Origin: Glandiceps talaboti
Taxonomy: Eukaryota; Hemichordata; Enteropneusta; Spengelidae
Assembly: GCF_964340395.1 (NCBI RefSeq)
Contig: NC_135554.1
Location: forward strand, 24,656,592-24,720,591
DNA length: 64,000 nucleotides
Reading direction: 5' to 3'
The translations under genes were made by a program, and so were the position numbers. Shown here piece after piece: positions 24,963-36,757 of the stretch; the first letter of the stretch is position 1, and the number at the start of each line of letters is the position of its first letter. The notes beneath the pieces were generated by a model that worked only from the letters and a program-made list of their open reading frames with translations, had not been told where the DNA came from and searched no databases.

Positions 24963-27900
24963 AACCCCGGCTTTCAATCCCAGGGTCTCGCATAAGTGGC
25001 TACTCCGCCCCCACAAACATCGCCTTATCTGCTATCAGTAAATCGAATACCTAACGTATAAATATCAATTTCAAGTTTTTACCATCAAAATATACCAAAG
25101 ACAAGGTGAAGCAGTAACATTATTATTTTCAATTTTCCACTGCACAAGATCGGGAGTGTTCGTGACCATAGCTAGGTTACCGGTTTTGGAGGCAACTAGA
25201 TTAGCGTCAGTGGCCTGAAAGGGACGCTGTGGACGGCATGCAACGTCTATTTTTAGTGACACTTTGTATGGAATGCGCCTTAGAGTGGCCCTATTTTTTC
25301 TGTTTCTCATTACTGTACCATTACAAATCACGGAAACCCAAAGTTGAGTATCACTGTCATATATGCTCTCACTGAAGGTTCTTCACCTGCAGTTAAGGAA
25401 GACTTCTACACCTCCCTTGCGGACCACCTTGATCAAGTGAAGAAGCATAATACCCACCTTGTTCTTGGTGATTTTAATGCCAGAATTGGAACAGACAGTC
25501 ATGCTACTCATCCTATGGTTGTAGGCAGACACTGTTATTACAATGACACAAACGAGAATGGAAAGTTACTAGTGAACCTGTGTGAGGAACTAAAGTTTAG
25601 ACCAGTCCAGCCTAGGTTCCCACAACCACGCTGTCGCCAGTGGACCTGGAGGCATCCAGCTGGATCAAAACCACAACTGGATCACATACTGATCAACAGC
25701 AAGTGGATCAACTCCCTTAGAAACTGCCGTGCATACAACTCTGTAGAGCTGGACTCGGATCATCGCATCGTCAGTACCATGTTAGTCACAAGCTTGAGAA
25801 CAAGCAAGGGAAAGCCATGCCGGAGACTGAGGTTCAACTGGAGGAAGCTGCACGATCCAGAAACAAGGGTTGCATTCCAGCTGGAACTTTCAAACCGCTT
25901 CCAAGTACTCAAACTAGATGATAATTCTATCAACATCACTGACAGATATGAGTCCTTTGATACAGCTGTAAGAGAAGTAACCGAGAAAGTTGTTGGCAAG
26001 AAAGAACCATGCGGATTACCTACCTGGGTATCTGACAAGACTGTCAAACTCAAGTTAGAGAGGGACAAGGCAAAGAGGAAATTCTCTGTTTCCAAATCTT
26101 CCAAATCAAGAGAGTTGTGGAGGAAGCTGAATTGTGACCTCAATAAATCCTACAAAGCTGATGAAGCCGCTGCACTTAACAAGCAGATGGAAGATCTGAA
26201 ATCAGCTGATGAGACAGGAAATTACACAGCTACCTGGAAGATCATTGACACACTCTCTGGAAAGAAAACCAGACAGAATGTCAAGGTAAAGATGAGAGAT
26301 GGTTCAGCTCCTTCAAATGACCAAGAACTCCTAAATGAATGGAAGAGTTTCTTCAGTACATTGCTCAACAATGACACTGGGCAAGCTCCATCAAACTTGC
26401 CTCCACCAGCCGAAGAGGATTTGCCCATCTATTCAGACCCGCCTACTCGTGATGAGACTGCAAAAGCTATCAAAACCATGAAAGTGAACAAAGCTGCTGG
26501 TCTAGATAGTGCCATCACAGCAGAGGCTCTTCAAGGAGGTGGTAATCAAATGCTTGATGTCATCCATGCATTTTGCTGTGAAGTCTATACCACTCTGACC
26601 CCTCCTCATCAATGGATCACCAACGTTATCATTCCATTGCCCAAGAAAGGGGACCTTTCCATGATGACTAACTACAGAGGCATATCACTGATGTCAATAG
26701 CTGCAAAAGTCTACAATAAGATTCTCCTGAACCGAATTCGACCACATGTAGATCCACTACTGAGGAAGAACCAGGCAGGTTTTAGACCAGGACGCAGCTG
26801 TGCTCAGCAGATACATATCCTAAGAAGAATCATGGAAGGCTTCAAGGAATATCAACTGCCCTTGACAGTCACTTTTGTGGACTTCAAAAAGGCCTTCGAT
26901 TCCATCAATAGATTAGTAATGTTCTCTGTTCTACGGCATTATGGTATACCAATGTCTCTGGTCAATGCAGTACAAGTACTCTACAGTAATTCCACCAGTG
27001 CTGTAATGGTCGACGGAGGAATCTCTGAACCCTTTAATGTAACAACTGGAGTTCTTCAAGGTGATGTTTTGGCACCCTTTCTCTTTATAATCCTTGTTGA
27101 CTACTTGTTAGGAAAGGCATCTGAATCTGGCACAGGAGTTGAGACCCACCTCAGGCAGTCAAGAAGATATCCGGCTAAATTTCTGAATGATTTGGATTTC
27201 GCCGATGACATCGCTCTCCTTGAGTCATCAATGCCACGTGCACAGCTGCAGCTGACCCGAACCTCTCAGGCAACTGCAGACCTTGGTCTCATTATCAGCG
27301 CACCCAAAACAGAGTTCATGACTGTCAACTGTCATCCACAGCCTCCCCTCCAAGTGTATGGTAATACAATCAACCATGTAAATTACTTCAGATACTTGGG
27401 TTCCATGATGGGATCCAGCGACAGCGACCTGAAGCGAAGGAGAGCTCTTGCTTGGACAGCTTTCTGGAAATTAGAGCATCTCTGGAAAAGTTCCAGCATC
27501 CCAATATCAACCAAAATTAAGCTGTTTAATACAACTTGTGTCACCATATTGTTGTATGGCTGTGAGTCACGGATAATCTCTAAGGATATGGAGAATAAAA
27601 TCAACTCCTTTGGCACATCATGTTACCGTATAATGTTAAACATCAAGAGGATTGACAAAGTAACAAATGTTACTATCTACAATCTTACGGAGACTGTGCC
27701 CCTTGTCGAGAGAGCCAGGAATCGTCAACTGAAATTCCTTGGACATGTACTGCGCATGCCTGATGGGGAGCTTGTCAAGGAGTATGCATTGTATGTCCCA
27801 AAACATGGAAAGAGGAAACCTGGAAGGCAAAGAACCCTGTTCTCAAAATACATCCACTGTCTTCTGGGAGATGCAGATGGCATGCTGAATCATGGTCAAC

Positions 27901-27980
27901 TGTCAAAAATGGCTCAAAACCGTTGTGGCTGGAGGAAACTTATGGTCGACTGCTGCGCAGCCGAACGATGATGATGATGA
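24963..27980 (+). mobile_element. Non-LTR retrotransposon, copy B
   Basis: Second copy of the LINE within tandem block B, with the same left junction (after ...TAGCGTTT) and the same 3' (ATG)n tail. The coding frame is intact where copy A is broken. The region between the left junction and the ORF (about 380 bases) holds no start codon in frame and no recognisable first part of the endonuclease, so the element appears 5'-truncated or rearranged. Confidence 0.75.
25344..27971 (+). CDS. Endonuclease-reverse transcriptase of a RTE-like LINE (N-terminus missing)
   Basis: The open frame codes for 875 residues. Residues 1-165 are the second half of an APE-type endonuclease (LVLGDFNARIG near 42; LDHILIN; SDHRIV near 140). 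Residues about 400-680 are the reverse transcriptase: QAGFRPGRSCAQQI, motif A FVDFKKAFDSI, motif B GVLQGDVLAPFLF, motif C LDFADDIALL. The last 130 residues have the RQLKFLGHVLRM...RKPGRQR...CGWRKLMVDCCAAER end seen in RTE-like elements. It would copy its RNA into DNA at a nicked target. The frame opens at TTG, with no ATG, and an upstream TAG closes it about 20 codons earlier. The N-terminal endonuclease residues are absent, so autonomous activity is doubtful. Clade is by memory of motifs only. Confidence 0.85.
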   Translation: MSITVIYALTEGSSPAVKEDFYTSLADHLDQVKKHNTHLVLGDFNARIGTDSHATHPMVVGRHCYYNDTNENGKLLVNLCEELKFRPVQPRFPQPRCRQWTWRHPAGSKPQLDHILINSKWINSLRNCRAYNSVELDSDHRIVSTMLVTSLRTSKGKPCRRLRFNWRKLHDPETRVAFQLELSNRFQVLKLDDNSINITDRYESFDTAVREVTEKVVGKKEPCGLPTWVSDKTVKLKLERDKAKRKFSVSKSSKSRELWRKLNCDLNKSYKADEAAALNKQMEDLKSADETGNYTATWKIIDTLSGKKTRQNVKVKMRDGSAPSNDQELLNEWKSFFSTLLNNDTGQAPSNLPPPAEEDLPIYSDPPTRDETAKAIKTMKVNKAAGLDSAITAEALQGGGNQMLDVIHAFCCEVYTTLTPPHQWITNVIIPLPKKGDLSMMTNYRGISLMSIAAKVYNKILLNRIRPHVDPLLRKNQAGFRPGRSCAQQIHILRRIMEGFKEYQLPLTVTFVDFKKAFDSINRLVMFSVLRHYGIPMSLVNAVQVLYSNSTSAVMVDGGISEPFNVTTGVLQGDVLAPFLFIILVDYLLGKASESGTGVETHLRQSRRYPAKFLNDLDFADDIALLESSMPRAQLQLTRTSQATADLGLIISAPKTEFMTVNCHPQPPLQVYGNTINHVNYFRYLGSMMGSSDSDLKRRRALAWTAFWKLEHLWKSSSIPISTKIKLFNTTCVTILLYGCESRIISKDMENKINSFGTSCYRIMLNIKRIDKVTNVTIYNLTETVPLVERARNRQLKFLGHVLRMPDGELVKEYALYVPKHGKRKPGRQRTLFSKYIHCLLGDADGMLNHGQLSKMAQNRCGWRKLMVDCCAAER

Positions 27981-28059
27981 CAAATATGGATCGCGGTCGG
28001 TCGGTCGGTCTGTCGGTCGGTCGATGAAAAAAGTCATCATGTAGTTGCTATCTGAGATC

Positions 28060-28310
28060 TTTGTTTTTTCGTTAAACTTCCTTGCCAAACGATACATGTA
28101 TGTCCTAACTAAGGTTGGACGAACTAAGGACACATAAATACGTTTCAGAGCGTTTGCAGTCGCGCCAAATCTACGTATACTCAGTACTGGTAATAATAAG
28201 TCAAATAGACAGATATTCAGATTCTGTGGCCGATCTAAACCAGTACTTTTATATTTAAGATACCACATCTGACATGGAGTCTTGTTGGGTGAATGATTAT
28301 ATAACAAGGT
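28060..28310 (-). pseudogene. Reverse-transcriptase C-terminal remnant, block C
   Basis: Block C copy of the same remnant (DRPQNLNICLFDLLLPVLSIRRFGATANALKRIYVSLVR). It runs into the tail of the preceding LINE copy through a (CGGT)n tract, giving a Arg-Pro-Thr-Asp repeat that is not a real protein. Confidence 0.35.
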
Positions 28311-29495
28311 CCAAGTCTGTAATTTTCCGTATCAATCTTTTGATGCTTCGGCTTGGCTCTGAATGCTGAAAGACTTTCGCCAAAATTTGAACAACCATCA
28401 TGCCCTATTCAACCTTTGAATTGATAGGAGAGAGAGCAACCTTTTTTCATATGTGCACAACTAGGATTCACCATATCATCTCCAGAGAATTCAGTAAGTT
28501 TAAAAGGGTTCCTGTACCATTATAGGTCTGTGTACGTGATAATAATAATTGTAAACCTCTGCCCAGACCTTTGTTTGGGATAAGGCGAATTCTACAGATA
28601 CCTTTTACTGATAGTTAGAGGTCAAGTTAGAGGTCATTAACTGAAAATAATCGGACACTATTGGGTAAAACTTCATTATTTTGTCCGAGGCTCAGAAGAG
28701 ATTTTAGGGTTCTAACCAGAGCGTCAACCTTGTTATCTACAGCCCCGTTACTTAAACTCTTACCTTTTTCAAACAGTGGCGTTCGGTCGCCCTTGCAAGC
28801 TACTGATCTAATGAGCATACAGTTGGACTGACTCTATATTCGGATATATTGTTTACCTAGTTGTGACAGTGGTAAGTGCATGGTATAAGGAGTAACGTGT
28901 ATGCCACATTACAATCCACAGTGTTAAAGTTGGCAGTAACCGAATTTACAATCAAAACCTTTTACACGTTGTTTGACTTTTTGCACTATATTGAATAACT
29001 AACACGGACACAGCTACATTACTTCATAATGTTTTGCAAATGAAATAGAAAACATAGAAAAATCGTTTAAGTGATTAAAATTCCATATCATAATCTTAAT
29101 TTTCATATCTGACTCAACATGGAGTAATTTGAACCAATGTTTTGTACTCGTGAAAATAGGCAAGCAAACCAAACCATTGTACCTGGTACGGTGTTGAATT
29201 TACTTCGTCCAAGCTCAAAACAGCTTGTTCCTTTACAGCTTTATAATACAATGAAGGGTAGAAGTCAGTTAAATGTGTTCAAACAAATTGAATTTCAAAT
29301 AATGAAGGGATTTGTTTAGTGAATGCCAATTACCTTAAACTTGGCTAAAATGATCAGATATTGTAGCTATACATTTAAACAAGTAAGACTCAATGATTTT
29401 ATAACAATTAAATTAGATCTTGACACGACTCTTGTTTTGAATTTTGTGAAATATTTTGATCACGCGAGTCTTACTGTTCAATCCTTGATACATAC

Positions 29496-29568
29496 CTGTA
29501 GCACAGCCGAACTTGATGTTGGCAGCTAGAGAAAACAGGAAGAGGACGAATAACACTGGAATAGCCAT
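29496..29568 (-). CDS. Candidate signal-peptide exon, copy C
   Basis: Third copy of the signal exon in tandem block C, same 73-nt length, same ATG and same GTATGT donor, and like copy B it reads FSLAANIKF. Block C lacks the LINE that follows the other two copies. Whether this copy is transcribed cannot be seen. Confidence 0.38.
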
Positions 29569-30147
29569 TCTCCGTTGTGAAGAAATGTGCAAAAATATCT
29601 TTTCTGTCTGATGTAATGTAACAGGTGCTTGGCCAAAAGTCTATTACGTTTGTATGCTAAACTACAGAATCGTCTCTTTAGTGATAAACTATTAGCCCTG
29701 GACTGTTCCACTGGGTTGCCAATATGAAAAAACATGGGTTGCAGATAATTGTAATTTGGAATAACCTCATGACGAGGCGGACCAATAACAACATCTTACA
29801 GTTCAAACATAGACGTGTGGTCGATTGTTATCTCTGCTACTGTGTGGACATTTTTTTTGAATTGCACAGTATTACTTTTACCTATATTTTTCTCTTTTTG
29901 CTGTCTTTCGCATGTCTTTATTTTTTGTATGCGTTTCAGTGATTTGAATTTTCCCTGCGCCCTTTCCTTGGTGCCACGTTATGTTAATATATTTTATGTA
30001 CCTGTGGTTGTATTAAAGTTTTAATACGTCTTGGATGTATTTATAATCTGGAGCTACTTTCCTAACCGACAATAACAAAATGATAATATGATAAAACAAA
30101 CATTTAGAAGTCAAATAACACGTCTTGATGGAAACAAAACAACGTAC

Positions 30148-30223
30148 CACCATTCAAATGACTAGCAGGAAGTATTCCAGGGTCAGAGGTTGTGTAAGGA
30201 TGTGTTGGAACATGTATCATGGT
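30148..30223 (-). other. Exon-like segment b, block C (also 17772-17847 and 23762-23837)
   Basis: A 76-nt segment on the minus strand with a pyrimidine-rich acceptor side and a GTACGT donor, present in all three tandem blocks at the same relative place. It reads TM[V/I]HVPTHPYTT[F/S]DPGILPAS[L/H]LNG without a stop in every copy, and an in-frame ATG just upstream is possible in blocks A and C. I do not recognise the peptide. It may be an exon of a gene that was triplicated with the block, or chance. Confidence 0.3.
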
Positions 30224-30619
30224 CTCAGCCATTGAAAAGAGACAGTTATATACATGTTTATATTCATTACTTCGTGCAAAGAATTTTAATAAGCATATGA
30301 ATCATAATAACTTTGTGCAGTAGAAACTGATGACAACATTATAGAATCTTAATGAAGGAAAACTACTCGTTTTAGAAATAACCATGTTTAAGTTTCACTG
30401 CTAGTCAGCTTTCAATTCGGAAACTGGATCTTACTATTCTTGTTCAAGAATTACATCCATTGTTTATCTGTAAACAGCACTATGTAGTACTAGCTAGAAC
30501 AGTTGCTAGAATGTTAAATTTACACCAAAAAAGCAATAATTTGAAATGACGCAGGTTTCTGTCTACATCGAGTACCTTATTGCTTACATTTTCATTGTTG
30601 ATATGAATTAGACACATAC

Positions 30620-30670
30620 CTTTGGCAAAGATACGAATTTCAGCAGCAGTTTGAGGGCCATTTTTGTTAT
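30620..30670 (-). other. Exon-like segment a, block C
   Basis: A 51-nt minus-strand segment between a good acceptor (TTTTCAG) and donor (GTATGT). It is open as DNKNGPQTAAEIRIFAK or, in another frame, as ITKMALKLLLKFVSLPK. Blocks A (about 18.26 kb) and B (about 24.25 kb) have lost part of it next to the donor, so only block C keeps both splice borders. Function not recognised. Confidence 0.28.
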
Positions 30671-31276
30671 CTGAAAACGTCAATTAAGTACTTGCAATTT
30701 CCTGGTTCATTAGTACTGATCACCATACGCCTACTTGTTGTATTAATTTTATAGGCGGGATTTATTTTCTGTTTACTTGTGTTTTAATTTCGACGTGCTG
30801 ATCCTGATGTGCACCACTATCTCCTTCATTTCGGAAGGAAAAAACTGTAATGTATCCGAGAATCTAATTACATATTATCACGAGTAAGAACTTGGCGAAG
30901 GTTTATAGAGTAAAATCACTCTCCACTCCTGACGATTTAAAAAAAATGTCAGTAGACTTAAATATTTGCTACTTGTCGCATTTCCTATATTCAGTAGGAT
31001 GAGGAGCAGGACCGACGACAGAATTCGTACTTTCCAATCAAATAACGCCATGTTTGCCAAAGTCTTGTGACTATATATCATATGACTTTATACCCTTTAG
31101 CTGACAAAATGTTGACTCCGTGTTTGACATGTACAAGATTAGGGGTCCTCTACTGGATCTAATATTAAAGTATTTTTAGTCTGTGTCAATGTAATTTGAA
31201 TATATTATGGTATACCTTTGCTTCATTCGTTTACGCTATGTTTTTGTTTACTCTAGAAACAGCTTATAGCGTTTAA

Positions 31277-32640
31277 GCTGTGTAACAACAAAACGACGGT
31301 TGAGTTATTCAAACAAAAGAAACAAAGACTTGCTTCATCTATTTGACATATCATGCCAATTATTAGGTATGATGTTAGTATTTAAAGAAATGTTTCACTG
31401 CTATCTGACAATATATTAAGCCAATCTTACTGTAATAAATCTTGATTTGTAGTAACTTAAAATCGAACCTTCTAATTTGATTGATTGTATGTATATGAGC
31501 TCAAACACTTCACAAACATACTTATATTTTCAACTTGTGTCACCTTTCTGAGATTTATTGTAAGTCGTACACCAGGGTCGTACACATATGGGCTATGGTT
31601 CAGATTAGAATTAAACAGTGGGTGTGAAAACCATTTGTATTGCAAAGCTACAGGAAATGCCGGCTGCAGAGCGGTTTGCCACATTAACAAACAGATACCA
31701 GAAAAGCAGCAGTGGTACGTTATTGCTGGAAAGCCTACAATGGGAAACCAGCATTCTTGAAGGTCAAACAGTCAGCTCACTATACCATGCAAAATCATAA
31801 ATAACCTAGTTGATATCCCAGATTCTGGATATCTATTATTTTCAGAAAGTTGTAAAGAGCCAGTCATGACAAGAAACTCGGTGTGATCACTGTGGTGAAA
31901 TACTGTACAGCCAGCAAAAAAGAAAACCTGGCTTCTTTCCGAAGCTTTAAGGTAGCTTGACTTTGGGACACGCTTCTGGCTTCAGTAGGTGAGGTTCCTA
32001 GATTGGTATCAAGCAAGATTTGTCATCCATCACCTTCTCAATTGCTACTTGGATGGGCACAGGGAAATGGGTCAAAAATTCAATTAGGTTTGAGGGAAGA
32101 CTGTGTCAATTGGAGCATCTCTCTGATAATCCCCCCCCCCCCCACGACCACTAAGGTAGCCAGTCATTTAATGAAGTCTGGAATCTTCTTCTCCTTTCTT
32201 TTCAACACTTTTAAAGCAATAACAGCCCGGGGATAATGGTTGCAACAGGTCACTATTTTTTGGTATTTTCTGTCATTAAAAATATGTTATAAAACTATGA
32301 AGTAAACGGTTCAATTGGTTTAATTAGCCGATTTACCTATCTACTAGTTACTTCAAAGTGACAAAGGAGGGCTGTGAAACATTTGCTGGCTGTGTCCATT
32401 TTAACTGCCATACTTGTTTGCATTGATCATGACAAGTCGTGATAATGACATCATAATTATGCGACAGTAGGAGCGAGATTGACCCTTGGGCAAGATTACA
32501 GGCCTCTTTATGGCATCGACCAAAATATACCAACCGAGAGGCATTACTTATTTCGTCACTTATTATTATTATTATTACATTATTTTTACTATATAATATT
32601 TATTCAATTATTTATTGACTTTACTTAAACTCGATAGACT
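31277..32640. other. No recognised gene
   Basis: Flank of the tandem array. Two overlapping plus-strand frames near 31485-31800 (KLQEMPAAERFATLTNRYQK) have no domain I can name. An 11-base C run lies near 32130. Confidence 0.5.
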
Positions 32641-33360
32641 GTTGAACCAATGGCTCTTTTCACACGGTGTCTAGATAAAATATACAATATATACATTAAA
32701 AATACCAAACCAATGAAACGAATACAAAAGGCTGTAAAATGGCAAATAAAAATTATGTTCTGTGTTTTGGGATGTATAGCTCATCTCTGGGTGCAGCACG
32801 TGTATTACCTCATCATCTCAAATGTATTATAACTTTGTAAACACAGAGAGCAAAGATTCCTTGTTACAATTGTTTTATATTACCCCACTTTGACTTTTGT
32901 TCCAACATATGGGGACACACTTTTACTCCGTATTGGAAAGACTACGGAAAGCTGTTGCAAGAGTACTCTTAGACAGTGATTTCGATATACCAAGCCATGT
33001 TTTATTTGAGTCTCTAATGGCTTCCTTTCAGAAAACGAATCATTTACAATGAAGCCATTTTAATGTACAAAGTCCAGAATAGCCTGGCTCCAAATTATCT
33101 CAATGATTTTAGAAGTATTCAAGAAGTGCATACTCATAATACACGCGCTGCAGCCAGAGATGAACTATACATCCCAAAACACAGAACATAGATTTTTAAG
33201 AAGAATTTTCTGTCAATCAATTACAATGGTCAAGATATGTACAATTAGAACCTCCGTACTATATATAGTATATATAGGGCCGCCATATTTCTTGCGAAGA
33301 AATATTTGATTGACAAGTTTACTATTGATTGCTACAATGTTGCAAAAGGTTGATTTTTTT
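32641..33360 (+). pseudogene. LINE reverse-transcriptase C-terminal fragment
   Basis: In several frames the plus strand reads NYVLCFGMYSS, FILPHFDFCSNIWGH, then ESLXWLPFRKRIIYNEAILMYKVQNSLAPNYLNDF, HTHNTRAAARDELYIPKHRT and RAAIFLAKKYL. This is the typical end of CR1/L2-like LINE polymerases (PHFDYCSxxWG, L.WLPFxxRI...LMYKxxNxLAPxYL). Stops and frameshifts make it dead. It is a different lineage from the 25 kb element. Confidence 0.65.
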
Positions 33361-34241
33361 CTGGACAGGATGTTGGAGCTCGAAAGCAGTGCACTGAGTT
33401 TCCCGCGCACTTGTGAGTGTAGTACTACGTGCCATTGTGCAGTTGAAGAGACGAATGAATGATATTGTTGTGGAAACTACTGTATTTTTCGCCTTATTCG
33501 CCAGACATTTGATGAAATTGAATATTATGGAATTCAAATGTATTTGCATTTTAATTCTGTAACTTATAAGTATTACTTAAAAGTACCTGCAGAATTACGG
33601 AATTAGATGTCTGTACTTTAGGGTGACCTTGTTTTTGTTTCTAAACTCCAGTGGAATAGTCAGACGGGGCGGGCGAAATAAAAAAAAAAGGGGGGGGGGG
33701 CAAGGAAAACAAATTTAAAACTGTAATTTTTCAGTTCTATTCTCTGACCTTTCTGTCCTGTCAGTCTCTCTACGACTTCTTTTCTCTTCTCTTTATTGAA
33801 TTACTTGTTACAGGTCTCTTTCCTTCATTTTTGTCAACCTTGCAAGTCCGTAGAACAACTTTGTAAGAAGATGAATACTTATCATCCTGATGGGTGTATA
33901 TCTGTACCCATGAACTATTGTATGATTTTATCAGGAGTACTAATACATTCGTCCTATTAATCAAAGTGGCATTGACATCGCTAACAATTTTTATCCAATT
34001 TGAACTTTAGTATGTAACTTTTTTAAACACTTGCGTGATTGTCATCAGTGTGCGAGGGGAATTTTCATTTATATAAATCATAACTTCTATGAAACATTTT
34101 TCTTCAGTGTGAACTTGTCAAAATAGTCCACCAGATAACATGTAAACATTTCTAGAACTCAGTACTCCTTTGGGATTTACTGTATACAAGTAATAATGAA
34201 AACATCGGTAACATACCATGCAAGTCTTGGTTGACCTTGCA

Positions 34242-34481
34242 CACAGGCATTTGTTTCCCGAGTTATGTCTCAGAATATATTGTTTCTGTGATCGCGCAGG
34301 TTCACTCACTCTTTCGCGGTGAGTACGAGTGAACCTTCGCGATCACAGAAAAAGTGTAATTTTACCCCTTTCATATACAGTTGGCTAAATACGTCAATAT
34401 TAACGATATTATCGACATTTTATTGTATTCTGATAGAAATATTCTGCATCTGAGACATAACTCGGGAAACAAATGCCTGTG
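34242..34481. mobile_element. hAT-like MITE, copy 1 (240 bp)
   Basis: Perfect 31-bp terminal inverted repeats (34242-34272 and 34451-34481, beginning CACAGGCATTTG) enclose non-coding DNA with an inner inverted repeat. The element is flanked by an exact 8-bp direct repeat, ACCTTGCA, at 34234-34241 and 34482-34489. An 8-bp target duplication is the mark of hAT transposases. Confidence 0.85.
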
Positions 34482-34489
34482 ACCTTGCA

Positions 34490-36749
34490 GTACAGTATAC
34501 ATTACGCGTCTTCTGTAACTTGCAAGTGTTGTTACTATATATTGTTAGCAATAGGCAATAGCAAGGCGTTGTTGCATAGTGTCGACACCGACGAATTTAC
34601 ATTCAAACATTCCAATGCTGAAACTATTTAAATGATCAGCTATCACTGCTCTTTTTGAGTCATTTTGTACAATTTTTGTAACATCCATGCTTAAAACCTG
34701 TGTTTATGACACAATTGAAGCTTGTAAGTAAGTAAGTTCAGTACCGTAGCCTGCGGGGGGGGGTCGCAAGGGGGGCAGCTGCCCCCTCCCCCTGAGATTT
34801 TGGGGAACAAAGAAAGAATTTTTTTTACCTTTTTAATACATAGCGATTCTATTAAAATCGTTATTTACGTGACGATTCCTAGCATGCGCGATTTAAATGG
34901 ATAGTTCACTAAAGTGATTGTACACTGACTCCTGGCTAATATGTATCTTATATCGCTATTGTACGTTGGCTTAACTTTGAATAAAAATGTGTCCAGTTAA
35001 AAATTGTAACTTTTTGCAGCAAATTAAAAATTCTTTGTGCGGGAAAGTACAAAAGAAGTGCGCATATGCACTGTGCATTTTCCGCGAGTAACAATAGTCT
35101 TGAAAGTCTCCTTCATTTGAAGATAGCAAGTAGCCATTATAATGTCAGCGAGTGAAAATCAAAAAAAGACGGAAAAAGTCCTTCAATGTGAGGTCGCCTG
35201 CTATGCTGCATGCAGTGACTCCGAAGATGCGCTCGATCTCATTTACATCTTGTTCCTTATATTAAAATATTTCATACGGATAAAAATGGTAGAACTCTTT
35301 TTGGAATATTTGGTGGCCCTGAAAAACTATTAAACTAGGTACACAGTTTAAGATCCACTATTTGACGATATTTCTTACAATAATTGTGTTCGACGTTGTC
35401 TTTGGTTAAAATATTGTTTGATATAATTATCTCATTGCACACTGACACTAGCGTTATTCCGCAATTAATTTTGAAGCGACAATTTGCTATGGAAAGAATG
35501 GCCCTGAATTTGTAAACAGAGCTGTACCTTCGACATCAAAATCCAAACTTCAATTTCCATTATAATGATAATGGCAAGCCCCAAGGAGAATTCACTGAGT
35601 TCACCTTGGCTTCCGACATAAACGAGGCCATAACGGTTTTGGAAGTTGGGTAAGGAAATGATTATTTTGTTGTGTTACTTATTTGAGAAAGTACTATTCA
35701 TTTTTTTTACTTTGAATGTGACATCTTTTCGGCAACTACTTTGAAAGATACGACATTAGCCAGAAAAAATGAAAAAGCTGTTCAACCTACCCAATATTTT
35801 TCTGGTGATGGGCAATATATGCGAGCTTCGCATTTTTTCAAAATTAAGGACATTTCTTTATATTTTCTGAATAGTACATGTAACAATAAACATTTGAGTC
35901 TATTCCAAATTATATATTATCTTATACAGTGGTTTACTTGGCTCTGATGTTGCATACAAACATGAATTGAGATTAAATATGAATCCAATGTGCACTAGAA
36001 AGAAATGAACAAAAGTTTACGACCATTGGGCCATCAAAAGTCTGAAAGTCTTGAAATGTTTTGCTTTTTATTCTGGATTTTTTGGAACCAAATTAAAATT
36101 CACCATGTGCACATCCGCACAATATCTTTCAGCTTTGCCACAACAATATACACTTCCAGATAATATGTAATGCTTAGCATAATTGTTTCAATTCTGGTAT
36201 TTTATTATGTCTATGGTTTGATATTTTATGCCTCTAATAAATGGCCTTATGGTCTTATTTTCAATTTTTTCACCTTTGGTGTTGCCTCCTTCCAATGCAT
36301 CATTGTACCATATATGATTTTATATCTCCACTGTAGTGTAGGTGACAGAAGGGGTGGCTAAAATAATGCTCGAGTTTCAATTGGCGGGGCTTAACATTAT
36401 TTGAGAAGAGAGGGTGTTAGGAACTACACCATTTGTTTAACCGTAAATTGTGTACATTTCCTAACTGTAGCTATGCAGACAAATTGCATAAGATAGTATC
36501 AAGATGACTGAATAAGTTCTATCTAAACTCGACCTGAAATACATTAGGAGTCAATGTCATGCATGTCATGGGTCATGAAACGCATTGGGAGTCTATCATT
36601 TCCCCGATGATACAACCGGTCAAGAAATTTTTTTTTTGAGGAATGCAATATGACTTTTACCAATTTTAAGCATAATTTTGAAAATTATAGAAATATTCTG
36701 AGCTATTACATTGCAGCAAAATGTACCGCGCAACGGCATTAATTTCGAG
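34490..36749. other. No recognised gene between the two MITEs
   Basis: Short frames only. A 16-base perfect palindrome GGGGGCAGCTGCCCCC at 34771-34786 within a G/C-rich patch resembles the end of a dispersed repeat. Confidence 0.5.
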
Positions 36750-36757
36750 CCCTGTCC

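Larger units (their letters stand above)
22056..28046. repeat. Tandem block B (about 6.0 kb)
   Basis: Second unit of the array, differing from block A by scattered substitutions and small indels. It contains the intact LINE frame. The period from block A is close to 5,990 bases. Confidence 0.85.
28047..31276. repeat. Tandem block C (without the LINE)
   Basis: Third unit. Homology ends at GTTTAA (31276), exactly where the LINE begins in A and B. It differs by a replacement of about 500 bases at 28571-29080 and a small loss beside it, and is more diverged than A and B are from each other. Confidence 0.8.

Noticed and set aside
25760-26143. 127-codon minus-strand frame, also at 19777-20160
   Set aside because: Antisense of the LINE endonuclease/polymerase ORF; conserved only because the LINE is duplicated.
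31485-31800. Two overlapping plus-strand frames with KLQEMPAAERFATLTNRYQK
   Set aside because: Looks protein-like but no family recognised and no splice context; kept only as unassigned DNA.
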